NCBI GenBank assembly: GCA_017650905.1
Contig: JAGCDZ010000046.1
Coordinates: 20,505 to 84,504 of the forward strand
Source: Prevotella sp.
GTDB lineage: Bacteria; Bacteroidota; Bacteroidia; Bacteroidales; Bacteroidaceae
DNA length: 64,000 nt
Reading direction: 5' to 3'
Made by a program: the position numbers and the translations under genes. Under the pieces are notes generated by a model. It was not told the origin of the DNA and did no database searches. It saw nothing but the letters and a program-made list of their open reading frames with translations. Shown here piece by piece: positions 1 through 8,206 of this stretch (position 1 is its first letter; the number at the start of each line of letters is the position of its first letter).

Positions 1-867
1 GCCTGCGACGTGGGCTACGTGATGCACACCACCGCTCAGCTGCTCATCAAGCCAGGTGTCACCGAGCGTTTTGTAGCAGGACAGGTGGACGGCATTGCCC
101 GCAGTCTGGCTCAAGGCAACAGTTTTGCTACCATCTTCTCACAGCATGGTGAGATTATGCACGGCAACCCTTCCGATGCCAAATTGGAGGACGGACGTCT
201 GGTATTGTGTGATGCAGGTTGCGAGCTCAACGACTACTGTTCTGACCACACCCGTACGATGCCTGTTAACGGCAAGTTCACCCAGCGCCAGCTAGAGATT
301 TACAGCATTGTGGAGGCTTGTCACGACTATGTACTCGATGTCGCCAAGCCCGGTGTAAAATATATGGATGTACATTTTGCCGTCTGCCGTCTGATGACGG
401 AGCGTCTGAAGGAACTCGGCCTGATGAAGGGCGATACAGATGAGGCCATCGCAGCTGGCGCCCATGCCATGTTCCTGCCTCACGGGCTGGGACACATGAT
501 GGGCATGGACGTACACGATATGGAGGGCCTCGGACAGATCTACGTAGGCTTCGACGAGGAGACGCGTCCGAACCTGGAGCAGTTTGGTACCAACTGTCTG
601 CGTATGGGCCGTAAGCTGGAGGAGGGCTTCGTGATGACTGACGAGCCAGGCATCTATTTCATTCCTGCCCTCATCGATGACTGGAAGGCCAGTGGCCACT
701 GCAAGGAATTCCTCAATTTCGACATGTTGGAGATTTATAAGGACTTCGGTGGCATCCGCATCGAGGACGATATCCTGATTACGAAAGAGGGTTGCCGATT
801 CCTCGGCTCCAAGCGCATCCCCTACCAACCAACAGAACTCGAGGACTTTATGTCAGCTGGGAGGTAA
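1..867 (+). CDS. Xaa-Pro aminopeptidase (M24 family), 5' end outside the window
   Basis: The frame is open from base 1, so the N-terminal part of the gene lies upstream. The visible 288 residues are the pita-bread catalytic domain of aminopeptidase P, which removes an N-terminal residue preceding proline using two metal ions. Ligand motifs appear in the expected order: LCDAG (Asp), CSDHTRTMPV (Asp), LPHGLGHMMGMDVHD (His), MTDEPGIY (Glu) and GIRIEDD (Glu). No signal peptide can be assessed. It ends 32 bp before a C1-type peptidase gene on the same strand, so the two may be co-transcribed; the gap holds a short CAGATTACA-type tract. Family assignment is firm; the exact peptide substrate is not known. 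Confidence 0.93.
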   Translation, partial: ACDVGYVMHTTAQLLIKPGVTERFVAGQVDGIARSLAQGNSFATIFSQHGEIMHGNPSDAKLEDGRLVLCDAGCELNDYCSDHTRTMPVNGKFTQRQLEIYSIVEACHDYVLDVAKPGVKYMDVHFAVCRLMTERLKELGLMKGDTDEAIAAGAHAMFLPHGLGHMMGMDVHDMEGLGQIYVGFDEETRPNLEQFGTNCLRMGRKLEEGFVMTDEPGIYFIPALIDDWKASGHCKEFLNFDMLEIYKDFGGIRIEDDILITKEGCRFLGSKRIPYQPTELEDFMSAGR

Positions 868-890
868 ACATCAGATTACACAGATTTAAA
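868..890. repeat. Short period-9 CAGATT tract
   Basis: The spacer between the aminopeptidase and the C1 peptidase contains two CAGATT units nine bases apart (cagattaca-cagattt). The same kind of unit occurs three times with period 9 in the pyrG-purF spacer. I see no gene or promoter in it. Confidence 0.5.
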
Positions 891-899
891 AATATAATT

Positions 900-2105
900 A
901 TGAAGAAGATTTTAACTTTCGCACTGATGGCGATGATCGCCCTGAGTGCATCGGCTGCCAAGAAGAAGGAGCCAGCAAAAAATCAAAACAAGCCCGTATT
1001 CACCACCATCAAGGAGAACCCCATCACGACCATCAAGGACCAGAACCGCTCAGGTACCTGTTGGGACTACTCCACTCTCTCGTTCTTCGAGTCTGAGATC
1101 CTGAAGGCAACGGGCAAGCGCTACACCCTCTGTGAGGCGTTTGTAGCCAACAAGACCTATATGGAGCGCGCCATCCAGGTGGTCCGCTATCATGGTGACT
1201 GTCAGTTTGCACAAGGCGGCTCAGCCGAGGATGTACTTCATACTCTGAAGACCCACGGCATCTGTCCTATTGACGCCATGCCTTTCCCAGGCTCACTCTA
1301 TGGCGACTCACTGAACAACTTCAACGAGTTCTTCTCACTGCTTGAGCCCTATGTGGCAGCTATCTCCAAGAGCAGTGCCAAGAAAATCTCCAACCAGTGG
1401 AAGGCCGGTTTGCAGGGTATCCTCGATGCTTATCTCGGCAAGTGTCCAGAGAAGTTCAGATATGAGGGCAAGGAGTACACACCGAAGACTTTCATGGCCT
1501 CTCTCGGTATCAACCTCGACGACTATGTGAGCATCACCAGCTATACCCATCACCCATTCTACACGGCCTTTGCCGTTGAGGTACAGGACAACTGGCGTTT
1601 CCCACTGAGCTATAATGTGCCGATGGACGAGATGATGCAGATTATCGACTACGCCCTTGACCAGGGTTACACCATCGCCTGGGGCGGTGATGTTTCGGAA
1701 GACGGATTCACCCGCAAGGGTCTGGCCTACGCCATCGACGCCAAGGCCACTCAGAGTCTCGCAGGCAGCGACATGGCCCGTTGGCTGAAACTCGAGACCA
1801 CGAAAAAGCGTGATATCATCGACTCTCTCGGCTGCACCGTGCCTGAGATTGTACCTACCCAGCAGATGCGTCAAGAGCGTTTCGACAATTGGGAGCTTAC
1901 TGACGACCACGGTATGCACATCTTCGGTAAAGCCAAGGACCAGAATGGAAAGGAATACTATATGGTACAGAACTCCTGGGGTAAGACAGGCGACTACAAG
2001 GGTATCTGGTATATGACCAAAGCCTTCATCGCTGCCAACACGATGGACTACCTCATCAACAAGAATGCCATTCCTGCAGAAATTCGCAAAAAACTCGGCC
2101 TTTAA
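900..2105 (+). CDS. Exported C1-type (papain-like, bleomycin hydrolase-type) cysteine peptidase
   Basis: The 401-residue product starts at ATG 900 with a typical signal peptide (MKKILTFALMAMIALSASA). An upstream in-frame start at 792 overlaps the preceding gene and is unlikely. The catalytic triad of C1B aminopeptidase C/bleomycin hydrolase is readable: Cys in RSGTCWDYS, His in DDHGMHIFG and Asn in VQNSWG. Family members are aminopeptidases of about 400 to 450 residues. The leader implies periplasmic or surface action on peptides, which fits pairing with the upstream prolyl aminopeptidase. A strong terminator follows the stop. Confidence 0.9.
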   Translation: MKKILTFALMAMIALSASAAKKKEPAKNQNKPVFTTIKENPITTIKDQNRSGTCWDYSTLSFFESEILKATGKRYTLCEAFVANKTYMERAIQVVRYHGDCQFAQGGSAEDVLHTLKTHGICPIDAMPFPGSLYGDSLNNFNEFFSLLEPYVAAISKSSAKKISNQWKAGLQGILDAYLGKCPEKFRYEGKEYTPKTFMASLGINLDDYVSITSYTHHPFYTAFAVEVQDNWRFPLSYNVPMDEMMQIIDYALDQGYTIAWGGDVSEDGFTRKGLAYAIDAKATQSLAGSDMARWLKLETTKKRDIIDSLGCTVPEIVPTQQMRQERFDNWELTDDHGMHIFGKAKDQNGKEYYMVQNSWGKTGDYKGIWYMTKAFIAANTMDYLINKNAIPAEIRKKLGL

Positions 2106-2135
2106 GCAAGAAAATCACCTTTTTTAGGTAAAAAT

Positions 2136-2177
2136 CGGCATAATCTGTCATTTTTTTCGCAGATTATGCCGTTTTTT
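2136..2177 (+). terminator. Rho-independent terminator after the C1 peptidase
   Basis: A perfect 12-bp inverted repeat (cggcataatctg, 2136-2147, and its complement, 2160-2171) with a 12-nt loop is followed by six T residues. It separates the peptidase unit from the recJ-recQ unit. Confidence 0.92.
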
Positions 2178-2190
2178 CATTTTTTATTCT

Positions 2191-2198
2191 TATCTTTG
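2191..2198 (+). promoter_or_regulatory. Bacteroidetes -7 element for recJ-recQ
   Basis: TATCTTTG matches TAnnTTTG and lies 68 bp before the recJ start, just after the upstream terminator. The leader has no Shine-Dalgarno sequence. Confidence 0.7.
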
Positions 2199-2266
2199 GG
2201 CGCTAATTTGGGTTATTATACCCTTTTGGGCCACCAAAGCGACAAGAATAAAAAATAATATATTAA

Positions 2267-3988
2267 ATGCATTTCAAATGGAATTACGAACCACCTACAT
2301 CAGAAAGACGAGCGGCGGCTAAAGAGCTGGGTGAGAAGATTGGCATGAGTCCGATTCTCGCCGACCTACTCATTCAGCGTGGCATCAAGACGGAGAGCGC
2401 AGCCAAGCGATTCTTCCGTCCGATGTTAAATGAATTGATAGACCCGTTCCTGATGAATGACATGGACGTGGCTGTAGACAGGCTCAACGACGCCATGGGG
2501 CGTAAAGAGAAGATCATGGTATATGGCGACTACGATGTCGATGGATGTACGGCGGTAGCTTTGGTGTACAAGTTCTTGCAGCAGTTCTATTCCAACATTG
2601 AATACTATATTCCCGACCGCTACGAGGAAGGTTATGGTATCAGCAAGAAAGCGTTGGATGCGGCTGCAGAGAAGGACATTAAACTCATTATTGTGCTCGA
2701 TTGCGGCATCAAGGCAATCGATGAAATCAGTTATGCCAAGTCTCTTGGCATCGACTTTATAGTGTGTGACCATCACGTACCTGATGACGATCTGCCCGAT
2801 GCGGTCGCCATCCTTAACCCCAAACGTGAGGACTCCACCTATCCCTTCAAACACCTGTGCGGCTGTGGTGTAGGTTTCAAGTTCATGCAGGCGTTTGCCA
2901 AGAACAATGGCATTCCCTTCTCAAGGCTCATCCCATTGCTTGATTTCTGTGCCGTCTCTATCGCAGCCGACATGGTGCCCGTAACGGGCGAAAACCGTAT
3001 TCTTGCTTTCCACGGTCTGAAGCAACTGAACCAGTCACCCTCTGTGGGACTGAAGTCTATCATCGAAATCAGTGGCCTCACGGGCCGTGAGATGACGATG
3101 AGCGACATCGTGTTCAAGATCGGTCCACGTATCAATGCCTCAGGACGTATGCAGAACGGTACGGAGGCTGTCGACCTGTTGGTAGAGCGTGACTTCGAGA
3201 AAGCACTGTCAGAAGCCAATCATATCAATGTCTACAATGAGCAGCGTAAGGATGTGGACAAGCAGATGACGGAGGAGGCCAACCAGATTATTGAGAAGCT
3301 GGAAAGTCAGAAACACCACAACAGCATTGTTCTCTATGACGAGAACTGGAAAAAGGGTGTGGTAGGCATTGTGGCTTCGCGTATGACGGAACTATACTAT
3401 CGGCCTACAGTAGTTCTTACCCGCAGCGGTGATTTGGCAACAGGTTCTGCACGCAGTGTAGCCGGTTATGATATCTACGACGCTGTGAAGAGTTGTCGTG
3501 ATCTGTTAGAGAACTTCGGTGGACATACTTATGCCGTCGGCCTCTCATTGAAAATCGAGAACATTCCTGAGTTCAGACGCCGTTTCCAGCAGTATGTCAA
3601 TGAGCATATCCTCCCGGAACAGACAGAGGCAACACTCGAAATCGAGGAAGAAATCGATTTCAAGGATATCACCAAGAAACTACACAACGACTTGAAGAAG
3701 TTTGCCCCTCACGGACCAGACAACGAGAAGCCCATCTTCTGCACCCGTAATGTCTACGACTACGGTACATCAAAGGTGGTGGGTCGCCAGCAAGAGCATA
3801 TCAAACTCGAGCTGGTGGATTCGAAGTCATCGAATGTGATGAACGGCATCGCCTTCGGACGGAGTGCAGATGCCCGCTATATCAAGTCGAAGCGCTCCTT
3901 CGACATCGCCTACACCATTGAGGAGAACATCTACAAGCGTAGCGAGGTGCAACTTCAGATAGAGGACATCAGACCCTCGGAGGAGTGA
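2267..3988 (+). CDS. recJ: Single-stranded-DNA-specific exonuclease RecJ
   Basis: The 573-residue protein is full length for RecJ, the 5'-3' single-strand exonuclease of recombination and mismatch repair. The DHH-phosphoesterase signatures are clear: GDYDVDG near residues 87-93, a DCG motif near 145-147, and CDHH at 167-170. A DHHA1-like nucleotide-binding region follows, containing the SARS and GGH motifs (GSARSVAGYD, NFGGHTYAVGLS). It starts at ATG 2267 and overlaps recQ by 4 bp, so the two repair enzymes are translationally coupled. Confidence 0.96.
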   Translation: MHFKWNYEPPTSERRAAAKELGEKIGMSPILADLLIQRGIKTESAAKRFFRPMLNELIDPFLMNDMDVAVDRLNDAMGRKEKIMVYGDYDVDGCTAVALVYKFLQQFYSNIEYYIPDRYEEGYGISKKALDAAAEKDIKLIIVLDCGIKAIDEISYAKSLGIDFIVCDHHVPDDDLPDAVAILNPKREDSTYPFKHLCGCGVGFKFMQAFAKNNGIPFSRLIPLLDFCAVSIAADMVPVTGENRILAFHGLKQLNQSPSVGLKSIIEISGLTGREMTMSDIVFKIGPRINASGRMQNGTEAVDLLVERDFEKALSEANHINVYNEQRKDVDKQMTEEANQIIEKLESQKHHNSIVLYDENWKKGVVGIVASRMTELYYRPTVVLTRSGDLATGSARSVAGYDIYDAVKSCRDLLENFGGHTYAVGLSLKIENIPEFRRRFQQYVNEHILPEQTEATLEIEEEIDFKDITKKLHNDLKKFAPHGPDNEKPIFCTRNVYDYGTSKVVGRQQEHIKLELVDSKSSNVMNGIAFGRSADARYIKSKRSFDIAYTIEENIYKRSEVQLQIEDIRPSEE

Positions 3989-5904
3989 ATAATTACAAAG
4001 ATATCCTTCGACAATATTGGGGCTACGATGACTTTCGCGGTATTCAGCGGGAAATCATCGAGTCGATAGGCAGTGGACATGACACTTTGGGACTGATGCC
4101 GACAGGAGGCGGAAAGTCCATCACCTTTCAGGTGCCTGCGCTTTGCAGCGAAGGCACCTGTATCGTTATCACCCCATTAATAGCCCTGATGAAAGACCAG
4201 GTGCAGCACCTGCGACGTCGTGGTATCCGGGCAGCAGCCATTTACTCAGGTCTTTCACGAGAAGAAATCATCACCACCCTCGAGAACTGCATCTTCGGAG
4301 GCATCACTATCCTCTATGTCTCGCCAGAGCGCCTCTCTTCAGAACTCTTCCGTACCAAGCTTCGCCACATGAAGGTGAGTTTTATCACTGTCGATGAGGC
4401 ACACTGCATCTCGCAATGGGGCTATGACTTCCGACCATCCTATCTTCAGATAGCCGACATCCGAAAGGACCTACCCAACATCCCCATCCTTGCCCTTACA
4501 GCAACAGCCACACCCGCCGTTGTACAGGATATCCAAGAGAAATTATCTGGATTGTCCGGAGTATCCGGATTTTCCAGTTTCAATGTCTTCAAGATGAGTT
4601 TCGAGCGTAAGAACCTCGCCTACGTCGTCAGACGGGTCACAGACAAGCGCGAACAACTGATTCATATCCTCGAAAGCGTGAAAGGCTGTGCCATCGTCTA
4701 TGCCCGCAGCCGTCGTCGCACCAAGGAAGTGGCGGAACTGCTTTGTGAGGCAGGCATCAGTGCCACCTTCTACCACGCAGGTCTCGATGCAGCTGTTAAG
4801 GATCAGCGCCAACGCGACTGGCAGGACGACAAAGTACGGGTGATGGTAGCTACCAATGCTTTTGGAATGGGCATCGACAAACCCGACGTGCGGGTGGTCA
4901 TCCACATCGATTGTCCGGACTCTCTGGAAGCCTACTTCCAAGAAGCAGGCCGTGCCGGACGAGATGGAAGAAAAGCCTATGCAGTCTTACTATACAACGA
5001 TGCTGACCATCGCAAACTCGACAAGCGCATCAGCGACACCTTTCCAGAAAAAGACTATATCAGAAAGGTCTATGAGCATCTCGCCTTCTTCTATCAGGTA
5101 GGTGTAGGCTCAGGCTATCACACCACTTTCGAATTCAACATCGACAAATTCTGCCATGCCTTCCGCCACTTCCCGATTCAAGTTGACTCTGCCTTGAAGA
5201 TTCTGAATCGCGCAGGTTATATCGAATATACGGAAGAGCAGGATAATCAAGCCCGCGTGATGTTCACCATCAGTCGCAACGAACTCTACAGGTTGGAACA
5301 CAGTACCCCCAACGAGGAGAAAGTCATCACGGCCCTACTGAGAAGCTATGGTGGGCTGTTTGTTGATTACAACTTCATCGATGAGAGTTTCATCGCCCAG
5401 CAGTGTGGATTGCAACCCCAGCAGTTGTATATGATTCTGAAGAATCTGAGCGAGAAGCATATCCTCCACTTTATCCCCCAGAAGAAGACGCCCTACATAC
5501 GCTATCTGCAGCGACGGGAAAACACTGAGAATGTGCAATTACCACCCGTGGTCTATGAAGAGCGTAAGGAACAGTTCCGCGAGCGCATCCAAGCAATGAT
5601 CACCTATGCAACAAACGATCACGTCTGCCGAAGCCGACAGCTATTACGCTACTTTGGCGAGGAGGATAGTCATGACTGTCGTCAGTGCGACGTGTGCCTC
5701 TCCCACCCTCACAATCAGGTGACTGAGCCCCATAGCACCCCGGAGGCCCACGCCATTCTTGACCTGCTCGCCGACGGCAAGCCCCACCATATTACAGAAT
5801 TACGCGACATCCAGTTGCCTACAGAGCCATTGAATGTCGCGCTTGAATATCTGCTGCGCGAGGAATACATCTTCCAGGAAGACGGTTTCCTCTTCACTAA
5901 GTAA
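3985..5904 (+). CDS. recQ: ATP-dependent DNA helicase RecQ (GTG start)
   Basis: The 639-residue protein is a superfamily 2 3'-5' DNA helicase. Visible motifs are Walker A PTGGGKS (39-45), the DEAH box followed by CISQWGYDFRPSY (near 137-152), motif VI QEAGRAGRDG, and the RecQ zinc-binding cysteines spread over VCRSRQLLRYF and DCRQCDVC (near 548-572). The C-terminus is a short winged-helix-like segment rather than a clear HRDC domain. The only sensible start is GTG 3985, nested in the recJ stop as GTGA and preceded by GGAGGA, an unusually good Shine-Dalgarno match for this phylum. Confidence 0.95.
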   Translation: MNNYKDILRQYWGYDDFRGIQREIIESIGSGHDTLGLMPTGGGKSITFQVPALCSEGTCIVITPLIALMKDQVQHLRRRGIRAAAIYSGLSREEIITTLENCIFGGITILYVSPERLSSELFRTKLRHMKVSFITVDEAHCISQWGYDFRPSYLQIADIRKDLPNIPILALTATATPAVVQDIQEKLSGLSGVSGFSSFNVFKMSFERKNLAYVVRRVTDKREQLIHILESVKGCAIVYARSRRRTKEVAELLCEAGISATFYHAGLDAAVKDQRQRDWQDDKVRVMVATNAFGMGIDKPDVRVVIHIDCPDSLEAYFQEAGRAGRDGRKAYAVLLYNDADHRKLDKRISDTFPEKDYIRKVYEHLAFFYQVGVGSGYHTTFEFNIDKFCHAFRHFPIQVDSALKILNRAGYIEYTEEQDNQARVMFTISRNELYRLEHSTPNEEKVITALLRSYGGLFVDYNFIDESFIAQQCGLQPQQLYMILKNLSEKHILHFIPQKKTPYIRYLQRRENTENVQLPPVVYEERKEQFRERIQAMITYATNDHVCRSRQLLRYFGEEDSHDCRQCDVCLSHPHNQVTEPHSTPEAHAILDLLADGKPHHITELRDIQLPTEPLNVALEYLLREEYIFQEDGFLFTK

Positions 5905-5920
5905 TCTGAGTAGTCTGAAA

Positions 5921-7372
5921 CTAAAAGTCAAATTTCAGCTGACGCTCGTCCTCATCATCGTGCTCGTGACAATAGCTGCTACCATCGAAACAGTGGGTGC
6001 AGACTTTGCACTTCGGCATACCGATTGCCTCTATTAAGTCCTCGAGCGTAGCAAATTTCAACGATGACAGCCCTAAACGATGGGCAATCTCCTCCACCAT
6101 CCTTTTATATTCAGGTGAATCAGTGGTCGCATAACGCTCCAGATTCTTATGGTCATCACCCTCAAAGTCACGGATGATACGGCGTGTGATCAGTTCCAAA
6201 TCGCTTTTTGATGAGGTGAAACCGATAAACGGACAACCATAGACCAGCGGTGGACACGAAATACGGCAATGCACCTCCTTGGCACCATAGTCGAAGAAGG
6301 TCTTCACATTATCCCTCAGCTGCGTACCGCGCACAATGGAATCATCGCAAATCACAATACGCTTATCCTTCAACAAGGCAGGGTTAGGAATAAGTTTCAT
6401 CTTGGCCACCAGCGCACGACGCTCCTGATTACCAGGTGTAAATGAGCGAGGCCACGTGGGCGTATATTTCAACACAGAACGATTGTAGGGCACACCTTTT
6501 CCCTCAGCATAGCCCAAGGCCATACCGACACCTGAATCGGGCACACCGCAGACACTATCTATCTCTGTATCGTCCTTTTCACCCATCATCTTACCATTTT
6601 TCTCACGCACCATCTCCACGTTGATGCCATTATAGTCAGAAGCTGGGAAACCATAGTACACCCAAAGGAAGGAACAGATCTGCTCACGCTTGAAAGGCTC
6701 CTGTAGCACCTCCATCTTATCAGCTGTCAAATAGACAATCTCACCAGGACCGAGGTCGCGCACACGATGGAAGTCGAGGTTCGGGAAACTGGTAGTCTCG
6801 CTCGAAACAGCATACGAACCATCCTTCTTTCCAATCACAATTGGCGTACGTCCCAGGAAATCACGAGCTGCAATGATGCCTTTCTCTGTGAGTACAAGCA
6901 TTGAACACGAGCCTTCTATCTTCCTGTATACCAAATTGATACCCTCAACGAAGGTGCGTCCCATATTGATGAGCAACGCTACGAGCTCCGTTTGGTTGAT
7001 GGTATTAGCCGAATACTCGCTGAAGTGCATCCTACGATCCAGCAACTCGTCGGCAATCTCTCTGATGTTGTTGATCTTCGCCACCGTCACCACCGCATAA
7101 CGCCCCAGGTGAGAGTTGACGATGATCGGCTGAGGATCCGTATCGCTGATGACGCCGACCCCCTGATTTCCAGAAAATGAGTCGAGTTCGTCTTCAAACT
7201 TCGAACGGAAATAGTCACGCTCCAGATTATGGATCTTACGGCTGAAACCTTTCTCCTTGTCATACATAACCATACCCGCACGCTTCGTACCGAGATGCGA
7301 ATTGTAGTCTGTGCCGTAGAACAAGTCGTTCACACAGTTCTTCGTGCTGATGGTTCCAAAGAATCCTCCCAT
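5921..7372 (-). CDS. PurF-family phosphoribosyltransferase lacking the N-terminal glutaminase cysteine
   Basis: The 483-residue product aligns with amidophosphoribosyltransferase, which makes phosphoribosylamine from PRPP and glutamine. The PRPP-binding loop (VICDDSIVRGTQ) and the VPDSG motif are intact. Cysteines expected to hold the PurF [4Fe-4S] cluster are present: CGVPDSG, VYGCPF and CKVCTHCFDG near 455-464. The N-terminus reads MGGFFGTIS where active enzymes carry MCGI, so the nucleophilic Cys is missing. A stop two codons upstream of the ATG rules out a missed start. The MaoC gene lies 6 bp upstream, so they share a transcript. A second PurF homologue at 22076-23815 keeps its Cys. This copy may use ammonia or do something else. 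Confidence 0.8.
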   Translation of the reverse strand: MGGFFGTISTKNCVNDLFYGTDYNSHLGTKRAGMVMYDKEKGFSRKIHNLERDYFRSKFEDELDSFSGNQGVGVISDTDPQPIIVNSHLGRYAVVTVAKINNIREIADELLDRRMHFSEYSANTINQTELVALLINMGRTFVEGINLVYRKIEGSCSMLVLTEKGIIAARDFLGRTPIVIGKKDGSYAVSSETTSFPNLDFHRVRDLGPGEIVYLTADKMEVLQEPFKREQICSFLWVYYGFPASDYNGINVEMVREKNGKMMGEKDDTEIDSVCGVPDSGVGMALGYAEGKGVPYNRSVLKYTPTWPRSFTPGNQERRALVAKMKLIPNPALLKDKRIVICDDSIVRGTQLRDNVKTFFDYGAKEVHCRISCPPLVYGCPFIGFTSSKSDLELITRRIIRDFEGDDHKNLERYATTDSPEYKRMVEEIAHRLGLSSLKFATLEDLIEAIGMPKCKVCTHCFDGSSYCHEHDDEDERQLKFDF

Positions 7373-7378
7373 ACCTTA

Positions 7379-7843
7379 TTATATAAAATAGTAGAGGAAC
7401 GATGCGATGCCTTCGAGTGCAGGCTTGCGTTGTCCCTCTATCTCAATCTTGAATTCTATCTCTGCCTTGCAGATGCCGCGCAGGTTCTGGATGTTGTGCA
7501 GTTTCGTAACCAGCCTTACCTTAGAACCTGTAATCACGGGCTGGCCGAAGCGCATCTTGTCCATCCCGTAGTTCACAAGCATCTTGATATTGTGCACCTC
7601 GATGATCTGATCCCACATATAGGGCAGCAGCGACAATGTCAGATAGCCGTGAGCGATGGTGCTCTGATACTGGCTCTCGGTCTTGGCACGCTCCACATCC
7701 ACGTGGATCCACTGATGGTCGAGCGTTGCGTCGGCAAATAAGTTAATACGGTCTTGGTCTACTTGCAGCCAGTCTGAAGCACCAAGTTCTTCACCTAAGT
7801 GGGCTGCAAATTCGTCGTACGAATTGATGACTAATTTTCCCAT
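7379..7843 (-). CDS. MaoC-like (R)-specific acyl dehydratase
   Basis: The 154-residue hot-dog protein has the MaoC/PhaJ catalytic signature FADATLDHQWIHVD (Asp and His), then STIAHGYLTLSLLP, as in (R)-specific enoyl-CoA hydratases. I start it at ATG 7843 (MGKLVINSY). A longer frame to 7873 would translate straight through the -7 promoter element and would give an atypical N-terminus. It is the first gene of a unit with the Cys-less PurF paralogue; the functional link is unclear. Confidence 0.85.
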   Translation of the reverse strand: MGKLVINSYDEFAAHLGEELGASDWLQVDQDRINLFADATLDHQWIHVDVERAKTESQYQSTIAHGYLTLSLLPYMWDQIIEVHNIKMLVNYGMDKMRFGQPVITGSKVRLVTKLHNIQNLRGICKAEIEFKIEIEGQRKPALEGIASFLYYFI

Positions 7844-7860
7844 TTCTCTCAATTTTGCTG

Positions 7861-7868
7861 CAAAATTA
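7861..7868 (-). promoter_or_regulatory. -7 element for the MaoC/PurF-like unit
   Basis: On the minus strand this reads TAATTTTG, 17 bp before the chosen MaoC start. The predicted leader is only about a dozen bases. Confidence 0.6.
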
Positions 7869-7927
7869 CTCATTTTCTCTCATATTTCGCATACTGAATC
7901 CGAAAAATTCGTTAAAATCCTCAAATT

Positions 7928-7956
7928 CTTCACTATTCACTATTCACTATTCACTT
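7928..7956. repeat. Period-7 repeat tract (TTCACTA type)
   Basis: About four tandem copies of the heptamer attcact lie between the MaoC promoter and the promoter-like element before tRNA-Tyr. The same heptamer (as agtgaat on the other strand) occurs before three other genes in the window. Confidence 0.75.
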
Positions 7957-7964
7957 TTTTATCG

Positions 7965-7972
7965 TACCTTTG
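7965..7972 (+). promoter_or_regulatory. -7 element upstream of tRNA-Tyr
   Basis: TACCTTTG lies about 100 bp before the mature tRNA. A second, weaker match (CATCTTTG, 8043-8050) ends 20 bp before the tRNA and may be the proximal promoter. The stretch between them could encode a 23-residue peptide from ATG 7990, for which there is no other support. Confidence 0.45.
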
Positions 7973-8070
7973 CAAACGCTTTTGCGAAGATGGGCTGCAT
8001 TCGGCATTGCTTAAGCACGCTTAGCACTGCACTCATTTGCACCATCTTTGCACCCGCTTAACCGCAGGAA

Positions 8071-8153
8071 GGGTGTTTTCCAGAGTGGCCAAATGGGGCA
8101 GACTGTAAATCTGCTGTCTTTCGACTTCGGTGGTTCGAATCCATCAGCACCCA
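8071..8153 (+). tRNA. tRNA-Tyr (GTA anticodon)
   Basis: The sequence folds as a class II tRNA. Acceptor strand gggtgtt pairs with agcaccc (one G-U). D-arm ccag-agtggccaaa-tgg, anticodon arm gcaga-ctGTAaa-tctgc, a long variable arm (tgtctttcgacttcg) and T-loop ggttcgaatcc follow. Anticodon GTA reads tyrosine codons. The 3' CCA is not encoded. Confidence 0.95.
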
Positions 8154-8160
8154 CAAAAAA

Positions 8161-8184
8161 GAAGCTCGCCGATTGGCGAGCTTC
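8161..8184. terminator. Bidirectional terminator between tRNA-Tyr and ilvC
   Basis: A perfect 10-bp stem (gaagctcgcc / ggcgagcttc) with a GATT loop is flanked by an A-run on the tRNA side and a T-rich stretch on the other. It can end both the plus-strand tRNA transcript and the minus-strand ilvC transcript. Confidence 0.85.
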
Positions 8185-8206
8185 TTCTATTTCCCAAGTA
8201 CCCCGA

